DNA of 64,000 nucleotides from Rhodopseudomonas pentothenatexigens (GCF_900218015.1 NZ_UFQQ01000005.1:1-64000), one strand, 5' to 3'. Numbered from the stretch's first letter, positions 19,646 through 28,836 are shown. Program-made: numbers and translations. Notes: generated by a model not told the origin, from the sequence alone.

Positions 19646-19735
19646 CGTCATGCCCGGGCCTGTCCCGGGCATCGCTGCCTTCAGGCTCCGCTTCGCGCGT
19701 GGCCGTGGATGGCCGGGACGAGCCCGGCCATGACG
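19646..19735. repeat. Intergenic palindromic repeat between fbpA and fbpB
   Basis: Outer arms CGTCATGCCCGGGC... and ...GCCCGGCCATGACG are inverted; each arm also contains its own small palindrome (GCCCGGGCCTGTCCCGGGC on the left). It separates fbpA from the permease gene in the same transcription unit and could uncouple their expression. The design is typical of the dispersed GC-rich repeats of Bradyrhizobium relatives. Confidence 0.8.
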
Positions 19736-19753
19736 GAAAGTCAGTCCCGTTTG

Positions 19754-20764
19754 TCAGTTGTCGAATCCGACCTTGTCGACCAGCGTCGCGGCCGCCTTGC
19801 GGTTGGCGGCGATCTTGGCGATCGGCAGCGGGTCGGGCTTCAGCTTGCCGTAGCTGGCGATCACCGGATTGAGGGCGACGCCGGCGCGGATCGGATATTC
19901 GTAGTTGGCGTCGGCGTAGATCTGCTGCGCCTTTTCGCCGGCGAGCCATTCGATCAGCTTCACGGCGCTCGCCTTGTTCGGCGCGTTCTTGGTCAGCAGC
20001 ACGCCGGACAGGTTGACGTGGGTACCGCCGCCTTCGAATGTCGGCAGGATCACCTTCGTGGCATCCGCCCAGGCCTTCTTGTCCGGGTCCTTCAGCATCA
20101 GCGCCCAGTAATAGGTGTTGCCGATGCCGAGATCGCATTTGCCGGCTGCGACGTCGCGCGCGGTCTCGCGGTCGCCGCCCGACGGCTTCTGCGCCAGATT
20201 GGCCTTCAGGCCGCGCAGCCATTCCTCGGCCTTGGCCTCGCCGTGCTTGGCCACATAGGCGGCGAACAGCGCGTTGTTGTAGATGTGCTGGCCGGAGCGG
20301 ATGCAGATCTTGCCCTTCCACTTCGGGTCGGCCAGTTCCTCGTAGGTGATCGCTTCCTGCTTGACGCGATCCTTCGAGGCGTAGATCACCCGCGCCCGCA
20401 TCGAGATTCCGGCCCAGTGGCCGTTCGGGTCGCGGAACTGCGCCGGCACGATCTCGTCGATCACCGCCGAGTTGATCGGCTGGCTGATGCCCGCCGCGAC
20501 CGCGTCGTCGATCCGGCCGATGTCCACGGTCAGCAGCACGTCGGCCGGGCTGTCGGCGCCCTCGGCCTTGATCCGCTGCTCCAGGCCCGAACTGGCCGAG
20601 ATCACGTTGACGGCGATACCGGTGTCCTTGGTGAAGGCGTCGAACAGCGGCTGCACCAGCTTGGTTTCACGATAGGTGTAGACGTTCACCTGTTCGGCGG
20701 CCTCGGCGGCGAACGGCACCAGAATGGCGGCAACGGCAAGGGCAGCGGCGCGAAGGCGGCTCAT
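19754..20764 (-). CDS. fbpA: Periplasmic Fe(3+)-binding protein (FbpA/FutA family)
   Basis: 336 residues with a Sec signal peptide (ALAVAAILVPFAAEAAE, cut near residue 22). The mature protein starts QVNVYTYRE, the usual first strand of ferric-binding proteins. ASSGLEQRIKAEG (about residue 58) and GNTYYWALML (about 212) are family landmarks; the paired tyrosines of TYYW are the Fe3+ ligands in FbpA. It captures ferric iron in the periplasm for the permease downstream. It is first in its transcription unit. I found no convincing iron-response (Irr or Fur) operator upstream by eye. Confidence 0.9.
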   Translation of the reverse strand: MSRLRAAALAVAAILVPFAAEAAEQVNVYTYRETKLVQPLFDAFTKDTGIAVNVISASSGLEQRIKAEGADSPADVLLTVDIGRIDDAVAAGISQPINSAVIDEIVPAQFRDPNGHWAGISMRARVIYASKDRVKQEAITYEELADPKWKGKICIRSGQHIYNNALFAAYVAKHGEAKAEEWLRGLKANLAQKPSGGDRETARDVAAGKCDLGIGNTYYWALMLKDPDKKAWADATKVILPTFEGGGTHVNLSGVLLTKNAPNKASAVKLIEWLAGEKAQQIYADANYEYPIRAGVALNPVIASYGKLKPDPLPIAKIAANRKAAATLVDKVGFDN

Positions 20765-20935
20765 ACGGCGGCTCCTGGAGAGACTGCGATACCGCTGTCA
20801 CTACCGCAGCCGATGGGGACAATGCAGCGACGCAATGTCGCGATTAGAGCAATTCCAACGGGATTGCGAGGCCGATTCTGGGGCTCGGCGCGGGCCCGGG
20901 AATCCTACCTGGCGAAAAGCAGGCGCGGCCTCGCG

Positions 20936-21145
20936 TCAGATCAGGTGATGGCCGTTGCCGCCCTGGCAGGCCGGACATTTGCAGTTGTGGAAATTGACCT
21001 CGGCGGCGACATATTCGGTGCCGCAATGGATGCAGGCGATCTTCAATTGCGGGCGCCGGTCGATGCTGCAACTGGTGGTGCGGGCCACCAGATACTGACC
21101 GAGCGCATTCTGATCGCCTTCGGCGACGTGATAATTCGCACTCAC
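20936..21145 (-). CDS. Small zinc-ribbon-like protein of unknown function
   Basis: 69 residues. Two CxxC knuckles, CIHCG (about residue 38) and CPACQGGNGHH (about 57), plus a Cys in NFHNCKC and terminal histidines, suggest one bound zinc. The N-terminal third (MSANYHVAEGDQNALGQYLV) has no recognised motif. It stands alone between fbpA and the beta-CASP cassette, both also on the minus strand. Function unknown; the Cys pattern argues that it is real. Confidence 0.7.
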   Translation of the reverse strand: MSANYHVAEGDQNALGQYLVARTTSCSIDRRPQLKIACIHCGTEYVAAEVNFHNCKCPACQGGNGHHLI

Positions 21146-21322
21146 GAGCGTCCCCCGGCTTGTGCATCTGCGAGATAATCTAGCACACAGCCCGCGGGGG
21201 AATGCAATTCGAATAGCTGCAATCGAATCGCGCTTCCCGCCATGCTGGCGGTGTTGGAATGCCGAGGGTGAATCAAACCTTGCATCAATGGTATTCAGGC
21301 CATGGAGTCGGATGCGGGCCGG

Positions 21323-22945
21323 CTATCGCCGCGCCGCGTTCGCGCCATCGCCGTTCTCCTCGAGCGCACGGCGCAGCCGGCGGATGATCACGTTGCGCGC
21401 ACGTTCGTCGGCCGCGGCCTCGACGTTGGCGTTGATGTCGAGCAGCAGCTTCGACATCTCGTTGTGCCAGTCGAGCCTGACCACGGACTCCGGTTCGAGT
21501 CGGCGGCGATGCTTGCCGTCGAGCGCGGTCGGCACCGGCGCGGCGAGTTCGTAGACGTCGTCGAGCAGCGGCTGAAAGATCTTCGCCGCCGGCAGCACGC
21601 CGTCGCAGAGGCGCTCGGCCAATGCGGCGATCGCCGCTTCCTCGCCATGGCTGAGAAACAGCCCGCGGTCGATCGGGCGGCGCTCCGTGATCCAGCGGAC
21701 CAGTTCGCCGGCGTCGGCATGACCGGAGTAATCGTCAATGCGCCGGATCTTGGCTTTGACCCGGACCTCCTCGCCCATGATCCGCACCGCCTCGGCGCCG
21801 TCTTCGAGAAAGCGGCCGAGCGTGCCGCTCGCCTGATAGCCGACCAGCAGCACGGTGCCGGACGAGCGGCACAGCCAGCGCTTGAGATGATGCCGGATGC
21901 GGCCGGCGTCGCACATGCCGCTGGCCGCGATGATGACGTGGAAACCATTCAGCCTGGCGATCGCCTTGCTTTCCTCCACGGTCTCGGTGAAGCGCAGATG
22001 TGGCGAGGCCAGCAGCCGTTCGACATCGACGTCCTCGTCGAGATCGGCGGCGTGGTGGCGGAACACTTCGGTGGCGCGGATCGCCAGCGGCGAATCCAGG
22101 AAGATCGGCGCGCTCGGGATGGTGCCTTTCTCCATCAGGTCGATCAGGTCGACGATCAGCTCCTGGGTACGTTCGACCGCGAAGGCCGGGATCACCAGCG
22201 CGCCGCGCGCTGCGGCGGCGGCGTTGACCTCGGCGGCGAGTCGCTGGTGGCGAAGCGCGGGCGAAGTCGGCTCGCGCACCCGGTCGCCATAGGTCGATTC
22301 GCAGATCACGTAGTCGAAATGCGACGGCGCTTCCGGATCGGGCTGCAACAGCTTGCCGTCGGGGCCGATGTCGCCGGAGGCGAGCAACCGCAGCGCCGAC
22401 GACGAGCGGCCTTCGCCGTCGATCTCGATTTCGATCGAGGCCGAGCCGAGCAGATGGCCGGCGTTCCAGAACCGCGCGCGCACGCCGGGGAGAACGGTTA
22501 TCCAGCTCTGATAATCGACGGGATAGAACGACGACAGCGTCGCGATCGCGTCGGCCTGGGTATAGATCGGGCTGACCTCGGGCTTGCCGCGCGCGGCGTT
22601 GCGGCGGTTCAGCATGATCACTTCCGATTCCTGGATGCTGCCGGCGTCGGGTAGCATGTAGGAGCACAGATCGATGGTGCCGCGCGTCGCCAGGATTCGC
22701 CCGTTGAAGCCGTCGCGCACCAGCTTGGGCAACAGGCCGCAATGATCGATATGGGCGTGCGTCAGCAGCACCGCGTCGATCTCGGACGGGCGGAACGGAA
22801 ACGCGCCGTAGTTCAGCTCCTTCAGCGTCTTCTGGCCCTGGAACAGGCCGCAATCGACCAGGAAGCGCTTGCCCTTGGTCTCGAACAGATAACAGGAGCC
22901 GGTGACGGTGCGCGCAGCGCCGCAAAATCGGATGGTGACGCTCAT
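21323..22945 (-). CDS. MBL-fold beta-CASP ribonuclease
   Basis: 540 residues. The metallo-beta-lactamase motif HAHIDHCG (about residue 63) and DCGLFQGQK (about 31) give the two-zinc site; the beta-CASP insert follows, with ICESTYGDR (about 210), IPAFAVERTQELI (about 250) and IIAASGMCDAGRIRHHLK (about 345). This architecture is that of CPSF73-like bacterial and archaeal RNases acting as endo- and/or 5'-3' exoribonucleases. Its start codon overlaps the stop of the PRPP-synthase-like gene (ATGA), so it is the third gene of a coupled operon with nucleotide-metabolising enzymes. The C-terminal 80 residues lack KH domains. Confidence 0.88.
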   Translation of the reverse strand: MSVTIRFCGAARTVTGSCYLFETKGKRFLVDCGLFQGQKTLKELNYGAFPFRPSEIDAVLLTHAHIDHCGLLPKLVRDGFNGRILATRGTIDLCSYMLPDAGSIQESEVIMLNRRNAARGKPEVSPIYTQADAIATLSSFYPVDYQSWITVLPGVRARFWNAGHLLGSASIEIEIDGEGRSSSALRLLASGDIGPDGKLLQPDPEAPSHFDYVICESTYGDRVREPTSPALRHQRLAAEVNAAAAARGALVIPAFAVERTQELIVDLIDLMEKGTIPSAPIFLDSPLAIRATEVFRHHAADLDEDVDVERLLASPHLRFTETVEESKAIARLNGFHVIIAASGMCDAGRIRHHLKRWLCRSSGTVLLVGYQASGTLGRFLEDGAEAVRIMGEEVRVKAKIRRIDDYSGHADAGELVRWITERRPIDRGLFLSHGEEAAIAALAERLCDGVLPAAKIFQPLLDDVYELAAPVPTALDGKHRRRLEPESVVRLDWHNEMSKLLLDINANVEAAADERARNVIIRRLRRALEENGDGANAARR

Positions 22946-23853
22946 GCGCGGGTCTCCTTGGTCGTCTTGCCGATCTCGCCCTGCAGCGTCTCGACGAACA
23001 GCTCGTCGAGCATAATCGCATTGGTCGGGTGCGGCACGGTGTGGGTGGAGCGGATGCTGCGGATGCCGGCGGCGGCGAAGTCGCGCAGCATTGCCGGTGG
23101 AAACAGCGCGTGGGTGATCACCGCGTCGACCGACGTCGCGCCTGCACCGAGCAGCGCGCGGGTGCAGGCGATCAGCGTGCCGCCGGAGGAGACGATGTCG
23201 TCGACCAGCAGTGCCGGCCGGCCCGCGATCGCGCTGGCGTCAGGGAGTGCGATTTCCACCGAGCGGTCGCCGTGGCGGATCTTCTGCGCCACCGCGGATC
23301 GTGTGCCGATCAGTTTGGCGAGCGCATCCACCCATTGCTGGGATTCGGAATCCGGTCCGACCACCACCGTGTCAGGATCGAGCGTGCCGCGCAGCGCCGC
23401 GGCGATCGCCGGCATCGCCGACAATTCATCGGCTGCGATCCCCGGGAAGACGTCGCCGAGCCGCGGCGTGCGATGCAGATGCGGATCGACGGTGATGACG
23501 CGGTCGACCAGCCCCGCGAGCAGCCGCCCCATCGCCTTCTGGCTGATCGCGTCGCCGGGGCGGAACGCGACGTCCTGGCGCATGTAGCAGAGATACGGCG
23601 CCAGCAGCACCAGCCGGCTGCAGCCTTCGCGGCGCAGAGCTTCGGCGGCGAACAGGATGGTCACCAGCTTGTCGTTGGGTTGGTCGAGCGGCAGATACAG
23701 GATGGTGGTCGCGGCTGTGGGGGCGACATTGACGGCGATCTCGCCGTCCGGAAAGCGGTGCTGCGTGATCAGATGCGCTGGGATCCCGAGCCGTGTCGCG
23801 AGCCGGGTCGCATCGTCCGCAGCGGAGTCCAGATAGCGCAGCGCGACGCTCAC
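22942..23853 (-). CDS. prs: Ribose-phosphate pyrophosphokinase homologue
   Basis: 303 residues from a GTG start at 23853 that overlaps the upstream stop (GTGA). The phosphoribosyl loop reads [20 protein letters not shown] (about residue 205), equivalent to the DDIIDTGGT motif of PRPP synthases; QRFPDGE-like [12 protein letters not shown] (about 30), [15 protein letters not shown] (about 88) and VDPHLHR (about 120) match the ATP/ribose-5-P site in divergent form. It makes, or in reverse consumes, PRPP. It is clearly not the standard housekeeping form, and sits between an AMP/thymidine phosphorylase homologue and a beta-CASP RNase. Confidence 0.85.
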   Translation of the reverse strand: MSVALRYLDSAADDATRLATRLGIPAHLITQHRFPDGEIAVNVAPTAATTILYLPLDQPNDKLVTILFAAEALRREGCSRLVLLAPYLCYMRQDVAFRPGDAISQKAMGRLLAGLVDRVITVDPHLHRTPRLGDVFPGIAADELSAMPAIAAALRGTLDPDTVVVGPDSESQQWVDALAKLIGTRSAVAQKIRHGDRSVEIALPDASAIAGRPALLVDDIVSSGGTLIACTRALLGAGATSVDAVITHALFPPAMLRDFAAAGIRSIRSTHTVPHPTNAIMLDELFVETLQGEIGKTTKETRA

Positions 23854-25394
23854 GACACCAAGTCCAGGTCGGCGGGTGTGTGATGATTGATCGAGTAGCC
23901 GGACTCCGTCTGCGCCGCTGCCAGCGCCAGATCGAATTCGGCGCGGTCGGACGCGTACACGCGATACAGAGGTTCGCCCTTTTCGACGCGGTCGCCGATC
24001 TTCTTGAACAGGTCGATGCCGGCGCCCTTGGCGACCGGTGCGCCGGCGGTGCGGGCGAGGCGATTGATCCGCAGGCAGTCGATGCCGTTGACGACGCCGT
24101 CGGCGCTCGCCAGCACGTCGGCGGCGAGGTGTCCGAGCTCGGCGGGGCACGGCGACGGCCCTTGCGCGTCGATGATCTGCTGCATCTTCTTGAGCGCCGC
24201 GCCGCTGTCGAGCAGTTGCTTGGCGCGGGCATAGCCGGTGCCGCCGCGGAGCTTCGGATCGTATTCCAAGAGATGCGCGGCGAGCCGCAGCGACTTTTCG
24301 CGCAGGTCCGCCGGCGCGTCCGGCTCGTTGCCGAGCACCGCCATCACGTCGCGCGCTTCCAGCACCGGCCCGATGCCGCGGCCGATCGGCTGGCGGCCGT
24401 CGGTGGTCACCACCTCGACGCCGATGCCGAAATGATCGCCGACGAACTCGAACAGCTTGCGCAGCCGCATCGCCTCGTTGGCGTTGGCGACCTTCGCCGA
24501 CGGGCCGACCGGGAAGTCGATCAACAGCCGGGTCGAGCCGGCGGCGAGCTTCTTCGACATGATCGAGGCGACCATCTGCTCGGGCGTGTCGAGGCTGAGC
24601 GGACGTTCGACCGAAATCAGGATGTCGTCGGCCGGCGACAGGTTGACGTGGCCGCCCCACACCAGGCAGCCGCCGCAACTGTGCACAACGCGCTTCATCT
24701 GCTCGACGTCGAGATCGACCCGCGCCAGCACCTCCATGGTATCGGCGGTGCCGGCCGGTGAGGTGATGGCCCGCGACGAGGTCTTCGGGATCAACAGCCC
24801 GTGCGCGGCGACGATCGGCACCACCACCATGGTGGTGCGGTTGCCCGGAATGCCGCCGATGCAGTGCTTGTCGACGACGATCGGGGTGTCCCAGGCCAGC
24901 TTGGTGCCGACCGAGGCCATCGCGCCGACCAGCGCCAGCAGCTCGTCGGTCGAGGTGAAGCGCGCGGCGCTGATCAGGAACGCGGCGATCTCCATGTCGG
25001 AGTAGCGGAAGTGCGCGAGGTCGTCGACGATCGCGGTGATCTCCGCGGCCGACAGCGTGTGGCCCTGGATCTTGGCGCGTACCGCGTCCAGGCTCGCCGG
25101 TGAGCGCGCCGGCGTCACCGACACCGCACTGCCGACCGGCTCGGCGAAGCGGCGGAACGCCGGCTCGGACAGGCCGAGTTCGTCGGGGCCGATCAGCGCG
25201 TCGTCGTCGGTGATCATCAGCGTCGCCAGCAGCACCTTGCCGCCGATCCGCAGTTCGACGCGGCTGAAGCCGCGGAACACGTCGGGACGCAAGGCATGAG
25301 AGCGGCGGGAGATCACCGCGACGTTCTCGCGGCCGGTGTCGAGGCTGATCCGCCGGATGGTCAGCGGCGGGCGGGTGAGATCGGGAGCATTCAA
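23850..25394 (-). CDS. Thymidine phosphorylase / AMP phosphorylase family enzyme (long form)
   Basis: 514 residues, longer than enteric DeoA (about 440) because of an extra N-terminal domain (residues 1-85), as in archaeal AMP phosphorylases. [16 protein letters not shown] (about residue 172) is the phosphate-binding segment, and [20 protein letters not shown] (about 205) the substrate-binding segment. The C-terminal domain has [15 protein letters not shown]. Reactions in the family are nucleoside or NMP plus phosphate giving base plus ribose 1-phosphate or ribose 1,5-bisphosphate. First gene of a three-gene coupled operon. Whether it prefers thymidine or NMPs cannot be told from sequence; context favours NMPs (inference). 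Confidence 0.85.
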   Translation of the reverse strand: MNAPDLTRPPLTIRRISLDTGRENVAVISRRSHALRPDVFRGFSRVELRIGGKVLLATLMITDDDALIGPDELGLSEPAFRRFAEPVGSAVSVTPARSPASLDAVRAKIQGHTLSAAEITAIVDDLAHFRYSDMEIAAFLISAARFTSTDELLALVGAMASVGTKLAWDTPIVVDKHCIGGIPGNRTTMVVVPIVAAHGLLIPKTSSRAITSPAGTADTMEVLARVDLDVEQMKRVVHSCGGCLVWGGHVNLSPADDILISVERPLSLDTPEQMVASIMSKKLAAGSTRLLIDFPVGPSAKVANANEAMRLRKLFEFVGDHFGIGVEVVTTDGRQPIGRGIGPVLEARDVMAVLGNEPDAPADLREKSLRLAAHLLEYDPKLRGGTGYARAKQLLDSGAALKKMQQIIDAQGPSPCPAELGHLAADVLASADGVVNGIDCLRINRLARTAGAPVAKGAGIDLFKKIGDRVEKGEPLYRVYASDRAEFDLALAAAQTESGYSINHHTPADLDLVS

Positions 25395-25544
25395 GATCGC
25401 GCAACTCCGCGCAGCGGCCGGGCGGCCTGTCAGGAGTGCGTGTCGAGGCGCCTACGGGCGGGACACGCGATGCACAAGGCTAGAAGCTGACGCCGCAGGT
25501 CCGTTTGACCGGTGTCAATGTCGTGCGCGGCCTTGGGTCGCGCT

Positions 25545-26426
25545 TCAGATGCCGGCCGATGCCATCGCGCGGCCCAGTTGCTCGCGCAGCCGCGCCAGCG
25601 GCGCATCATGTTCGCGCACCAGGCGGAAACCGAGATGGATCGGCGGCAGCCCGGCCGAGCAGCCGCCGGCCTTGGCGTCACGGATGAAATCGGACACGTA
25701 GGCGCGGTGCCGGCCCTCGGCGACCCGCACGCCACAATTGGCGGTTTGCGCCTGCGGCCGGCCGACCGTATCGATCGCGGTGCGGTCGAAGCAGGTGGTG
25801 GTCCATTCCCAGACGTTGCCGGACAGATCGAGCAGCCCGCGCTCGTTGGCGCCGAAGCCGCCGAAGCTGCGCAGGGTGGTCGAGAGATCGTCACGATCGG
25901 ATTCGCGCTCGTAGCGGGCAATCCAGCGCACCGATGGATCGTCGCTGTCGGATGCCAGGCCGTCGTCCTTGAATTTGCTGCCGGCCGCATAGGCCCATTC
26001 GGCGTCGGTCGGCAGCCGGTAGTGCGCGCCGGTCCTGCGCGACAACCACCCGGCATAGGCGGTGGCGTCCTGCCACGACACCTGCACCGCGGCGCGATCG
26101 GCACGGATCGCGGTGCCGGCGGGCATCGGGTGGCAGGTGCCGTCGTCGACGCAGAGCTGATAATCGGCCGCGCTGACCTGATGCAGCATGATCGACAGCG
26201 GCCGGTCGAAGCGTAGCTCGGTCCGCGGCGCCTCGATCTGTCGGCCGTCGCGGGTGAATTCGCCGGGCAGCCGATAGTCCGTCGCGCCCGGCGCGATCTC
26301 GACCATCGCCTGCCGGCCGTCGAGCCCCGCATCGCCCTGGCCGATCACCAGCGGCGTCACCGCCAAAGGCGTGGCGAACCCGACGAGGGCGACGAGGGCG
26401 ATCTTGGCTTTGAAGGCGAGCAGCAT
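25545..26426 (-). CDS. nirV: NirV-like formylglycine-generating-enzyme-family protein
   Basis: 293 residues. An N-terminal hydrophobic stretch (IALVALVGFATPLAVTPLV) suggests export or anchoring. The SUMF1/FGE domain is visible: SWQDATAYAGWLSRRTG (about residue 127), YRLPTDAEWAYAAGS (about 147) and LDLSGNVWEWTTTCFD (about 208). It lies directly downstream of nirK, the usual location of nirV in denitrifying alphaproteobacteria. The function of NirV is not settled; maturation or support of nitrite respiration is assumed from gene association. A palindromic repeat separates it from nirK. Confidence 0.85.
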   Translation of the reverse strand: MLLAFKAKIALVALVGFATPLAVTPLVIGQGDAGLDGRQAMVEIAPGATDYRLPGEFTRDGRQIEAPRTELRFDRPLSIMLHQVSAADYQLCVDDGTCHPMPAGTAIRADRAAVQVSWQDATAYAGWLSRRTGAHYRLPTDAEWAYAAGSKFKDDGLASDSDDPSVRWIARYERESDRDDLSTTLRSFGGFGANERGLLDLSGNVWEWTTTCFDRTAIDTVGRPQAQTANCGVRVAEGRHRAYVSDFIRDAKAGGCSAGLPPIHLGFRLVREHDAPLARLREQLGRAMASAGI

Positions 26427-26469
26427 GGCGGTGGACCGGATCGTTTCGATCGAATCAAAAGCCGCTCTC

Positions 26470-26558
26470 CGTCATTGCGAGCCGAAGGCGAAGCAATCCA
26501 AAGCCCGGAACGTGGTGCTTCGGGATTGCTTCGTCGGCTTCGCCTCCTCGCAATGACG
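26470..26558. repeat. Intergenic palindromic repeat between nirK and nirV
   Basis: Left arm CGTCATTGCGAGCCGAAGGC and right arm ending CCTCGCAATGACG are inverted, with inner GCGAAGCAATCC / GGATTGCTTCGTC also inverted. This is a widely dispersed element type in Bradyrhizobium-family genomes. It lies just after the nirK stop, so it may act as a transcription-processing hairpin between nirK and nirV. Confidence 0.85.
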
Positions 26559-26566
26559 AAGGCGAG

Positions 26567-27691
26567 TTAGTTGGTCGGGCCGCCCGGGATCGGGCCGGGG
26601 GCGCTGACCTGCTTCATCAGGTCGTCGTTCCACTTGCCGTCGACCTTGAAGTGCGCGGTGGCGCCGAGTTCGACCGCTTCGATCAGGTTGTGGTTGACAT
26701 AGGCGTACACGCCCGGCTGCTTGAAGGTGTACAGCGCAGCTCCGGCCGAGCCGCCGCGGATGAACCAGGTTTCCAGATTGGTCTCCGGCGGATTGGCGAA
26801 TTTGCCGGTCTCCCAGACGTAGTCACCGTGGCCGCCGATGATGTGCGGGCGGGTGTCGCGGTTGGCCTGCGAATGCACGATCAGCACCGTCTCGCCGACC
26901 TTGGCGGGCATCGCGTTCTTGCCGGTCAGCGCCCCGACCTTGCCGTTGAACACCACATGGGTCGGGGTCAGCTTGCGCATCACTTCCACCGTGTCGGTGT
27001 AGGATTCGGCCGGCGAGCCGTAGGCCTTGTATTTTCCGTGCTCGTCCTTCGGCACGTACATGTCCTGCTCGCCGACGTAGTAGATGCGGTCGTAGTGCAG
27101 CGGCTTGCCGTCGCGGTCCTTCAGTCCCTCGCGCGGCAGCACCATCATGGCGCCGTTCATGCCGGAGACGACGTGCCACGGGATCATGTTGCCGCCCGGG
27201 GCGCAGTGATACACGAAGGTGCCGGCGCGGTCGGCCTTGAACCGCAGCACCACCTGTTCGCCGGGATTGATCAGCGTCAGCGCGCCGCCACCGAGCGCGC
27301 CGGTCGAGGCGTGAAAGTCGATATTGTGAGGCATCGTGTTGGTGGCGGGATTGACCAGCGTCAGTTCGACATAGTCGCCCTGGTGCACCACCATCAGCGG
27401 TCCGGGCATCGAACCGTTGAAGGTCATTGCCTGGAATTTGGTGCCGTCTTCGTCGATCACCACTTCCTTTTCCTGCACCACCATCTTGAATTCGACGATC
27501 TTGGGGCCGTCCTTGGTGGCCTGCTGATGCGCGTGCACGAACGGCGGTGCGACCAGTTCGACCTTCTGGCGCGGCAGCTTGGAGATGTCCGGCTCGGCGG
27601 CTGCTGCGGCGGCAGGCACCACGGTCGGTGCGGCGCTCATCAACAGGGCGGTCGCGGCGACGCTCAGCAGAGTATCTCGACGATTCATCAT
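26567..27691 (-). CDS. nirK: Copper-containing nitrite reductase (NO-forming)
   Basis: 374 residues from ATG 27691, with AAGGA about 8 nt upstream. A twin-arginine signal ([20 protein letters not shown]) sends the folded trimer to the periplasm, where nitrite is reduced to NO. Copper motifs are intact: [15 protein letters not shown] (about residue 120; type 1 and type 2 His ligands), [20 protein letters not shown] (about 160; Cys and His of the type 1 site) and [10 protein letters not shown] with the Met ligand. [11 protein letters not shown] (about 285) carries the third type 2 His region. Divergently placed Crp/Fnr-type boxes and the neighbouring nnrR suggest induction by NO under low oxygen. 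Confidence 0.97.
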   Translation of the reverse strand: MMNRRDTLLSVAATALLMSAAPTVVPAAAAAAEPDISKLPRQKVELVAPPFVHAHQQATKDGPKIVEFKMVVQEKEVVIDEDGTKFQAMTFNGSMPGPLMVVHQGDYVELTLVNPATNTMPHNIDFHASTGALGGGALTLINPGEQVVLRFKADRAGTFVYHCAPGGNMIPWHVVSGMNGAMMVLPREGLKDRDGKPLHYDRIYYVGEQDMYVPKDEHGKYKAYGSPAESYTDTVEVMRKLTPTHVVFNGKVGALTGKNAMPAKVGETVLIVHSQANRDTRPHIIGGHGDYVWETGKFANPPETNLETWFIRGGSAGAALYTFKQPGVYAYVNHNLIEAVELGATAHFKVDGKWNDDLMKQVSAPGPIPGGPTN

Positions 27692-27759
27692 GGCGGTGGT
27701 CCTTGCGGCTGGATTGAAACTCGGCTGGCGCAACCATGCTCCTGCCGCGCTGCCGCTAT

Positions 27760-27773
27760 TTGTTCCAGCACAA
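27760..27773 (-). promoter_or_regulatory. Candidate NnrR/FNR-type box for nirK
   Basis: TTGTTCCAGCACAA, i.e. TTG-N8-CAA with partial inner symmetry, a Crp/Fnr-family operator shape. Its centre is about 76 bp before the nirK ATG, so a start site 41.5 bp downstream would leave a leader of about 35 nt. The match is weaker than the second box at 27866. Confidence 0.5.
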
Positions 27774-27865
27774 GCTCAGTGATGAATACCTTTCAACTCC
27801 GGGACTCACCGCATCCGTCGTTCGTCGGATGTGACAACTACGAAGTGTGGGAACCCGCCGAAACG

Positions 27866-27879
27866 TTGTCGCGCGACAA
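27866..27879 (+). promoter_or_regulatory. Perfect NnrR/FNR-type box (TTGTC-N4-GACAA)
   Basis: TTGTCGCGCGACAA is a perfect 14-bp palindrome with the TTGNC-N4-GNCAA form used by NNR/NnrR regulators. The centre is 56 bp before the DUF1858 start and about 180 bp from nirK, so it best fits control of the rightward DUF1858 gene at the -41.5 position. The nnrR gene is the next gene to the right. Confidence 0.7.
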
Positions 27880-27928
27880 AGAACGCAGTCGCCCCGCGCC
27901 TCAGCATGGCGGGTCAACGGAGACGACA

Positions 27929-28153
27929 ATGGCGATTGACCGCACCCTCGTAGTCGAAGACGTGATGCGCCGCTGGCCGGCGACGATCCGGGTGTTCCTG
28001 GATTTCAAGCTCGCCTGCGTCGGCTGCCCGATCGCGACGTTTCACACGATCGAGGATTCCTGTCATGAGCACGGCATCGCCGAGGCGCCGTTCCTGGCGG
28101 CGCTGCGTGAGGCAGTGGCGAAGTCTCAGGAGGTCTTGTCGTCGGGCGCCTGA
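27929..28153 (+). CDS. DUF1858 domain protein
   Basis: 74 residues. VVEDVMRRWPATIRVFLDF followed by KLACVGCPIATFHTIEDSC is the DUF1858 pattern (CxGCP), also found at the N-terminus of ScdA/RIC iron-sulfur repair proteins and near hybrid-cluster proteins. The cysteine pair CVGC may sense or handle NO or bind metal (inference). A perfect NnrR-type box precedes it, placing it in the nitrosative-response group with nirK. Its 3' end overlaps the convergent nnrR gene by 28 bp. Confidence 0.85.
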   Translation: MAIDRTLVVEDVMRRWPATIRVFLDFKLACVGCPIATFHTIEDSCHEHGIAEAPFLAALREAVAKSQEVLSSGA

Positions 28154-28836
28154 TCGGCCAGCACCACGAGCTGATGCGGCTCGCGCAGCACGATCTTCTG
28201 CCGGCCGCTTTCGATCAGGCCCTTCTGCTCCCAGCCGGACAGCAGCCGGCTGACGGTGTGCAGCGTGGTGCCGGTCATCTGCGCGATGTCCTGGCGGCTG
28301 ATTGGAAAGTCGATCTGCACGCCATTTTCGACCTTACGGCCGCTCTGCTTGGCGAGCCGCAGCAGCGCATGGGCGACGCGCTGCTCGACCTGCTGGGTCG
28401 ACATCTCCACCACCCGGGAATGCGTCTCCTGCAGCCGGCTGCCGACGGTGAGCAGCGTGTTGGTGGCGAGCTCCGGATATTGCTCGACCAGCCGCGGCCA
28501 CGCCGCGGTCGGCCATGCCAGCACGATCGAGTCGTCGACCGCGGTAGCAGTCGCGGGATAGCGGCTCAGCCCGATCGCCATCGCCACGCCCAGCGTCTCG
28601 CCGGGCGCGACGTATCGCACCACGATCTGCTCGCCGGCGGGCGTCACCTTGCTGGCGCGGACGTGGCCGTGCAGCAGCACGAAGAACGAATGCGCATCCT
28701 CGCCCTGTTCGAACACATGGCCGTTCTTGGGAACCCGGATCGACCGCGCCTCCTGCAGCACGGCGTCGAGCTCCGCCGGGCTCAGCCCAGCAAACAGCGG
28801 CAGTTTCGCAACCAGGGAAGTGTCGATCGTCGCCAT
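28126..28836 (-). CDS. nnrR: Crp/Fnr-family regulator, NnrR-like
   Basis: 236 residues from MATIDTSLVAKLPLFAGL. A cyclic-nucleotide-binding fold (about residues 15-130) lacks the cysteine cluster of FNR, so it is not a [4Fe-4S] oxygen sensor. The C-terminal winged helix has ISRQDIAQMTGTTLHTVSRL (about residue 175), whose recognition helix fits TTG-type half sites. Position beside nirK and two TTG-N8-CAA boxes support NnrR, the NO-responsive activator of denitrification genes. The effector mechanism (probably haem-NO) is from family knowledge. Confidence 0.85.
   Translation of the reverse strand: MATIDTSLVAKLPLFAGLSPAELDAVLQEARSIRVPKNGHVFEQGEDAHSFFVLLHGHVRASKVTPAGEQIVVRYVAPGETLGVAMAIGLSRYPATATAVDDSIVLAWPTAAWPRLVEQYPELATNTLLTVGSRLQETHSRVVEMSTQQVEQRVAHALLRLAKQSGRKVENGVQIDFPISRQDIAQMTGTTLHTVSRLLSGWEQKGLIESGRQKIVLREPHQLVVLADQAPDDKTS

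Noticed and set aside
20820-20880. Possible iron-response (Irr/ICE-like) motif near TTAGAGCAATTCCAA
   Set aside because: Only one half resembles the consensus and the position relative to fbpA is uncertain.
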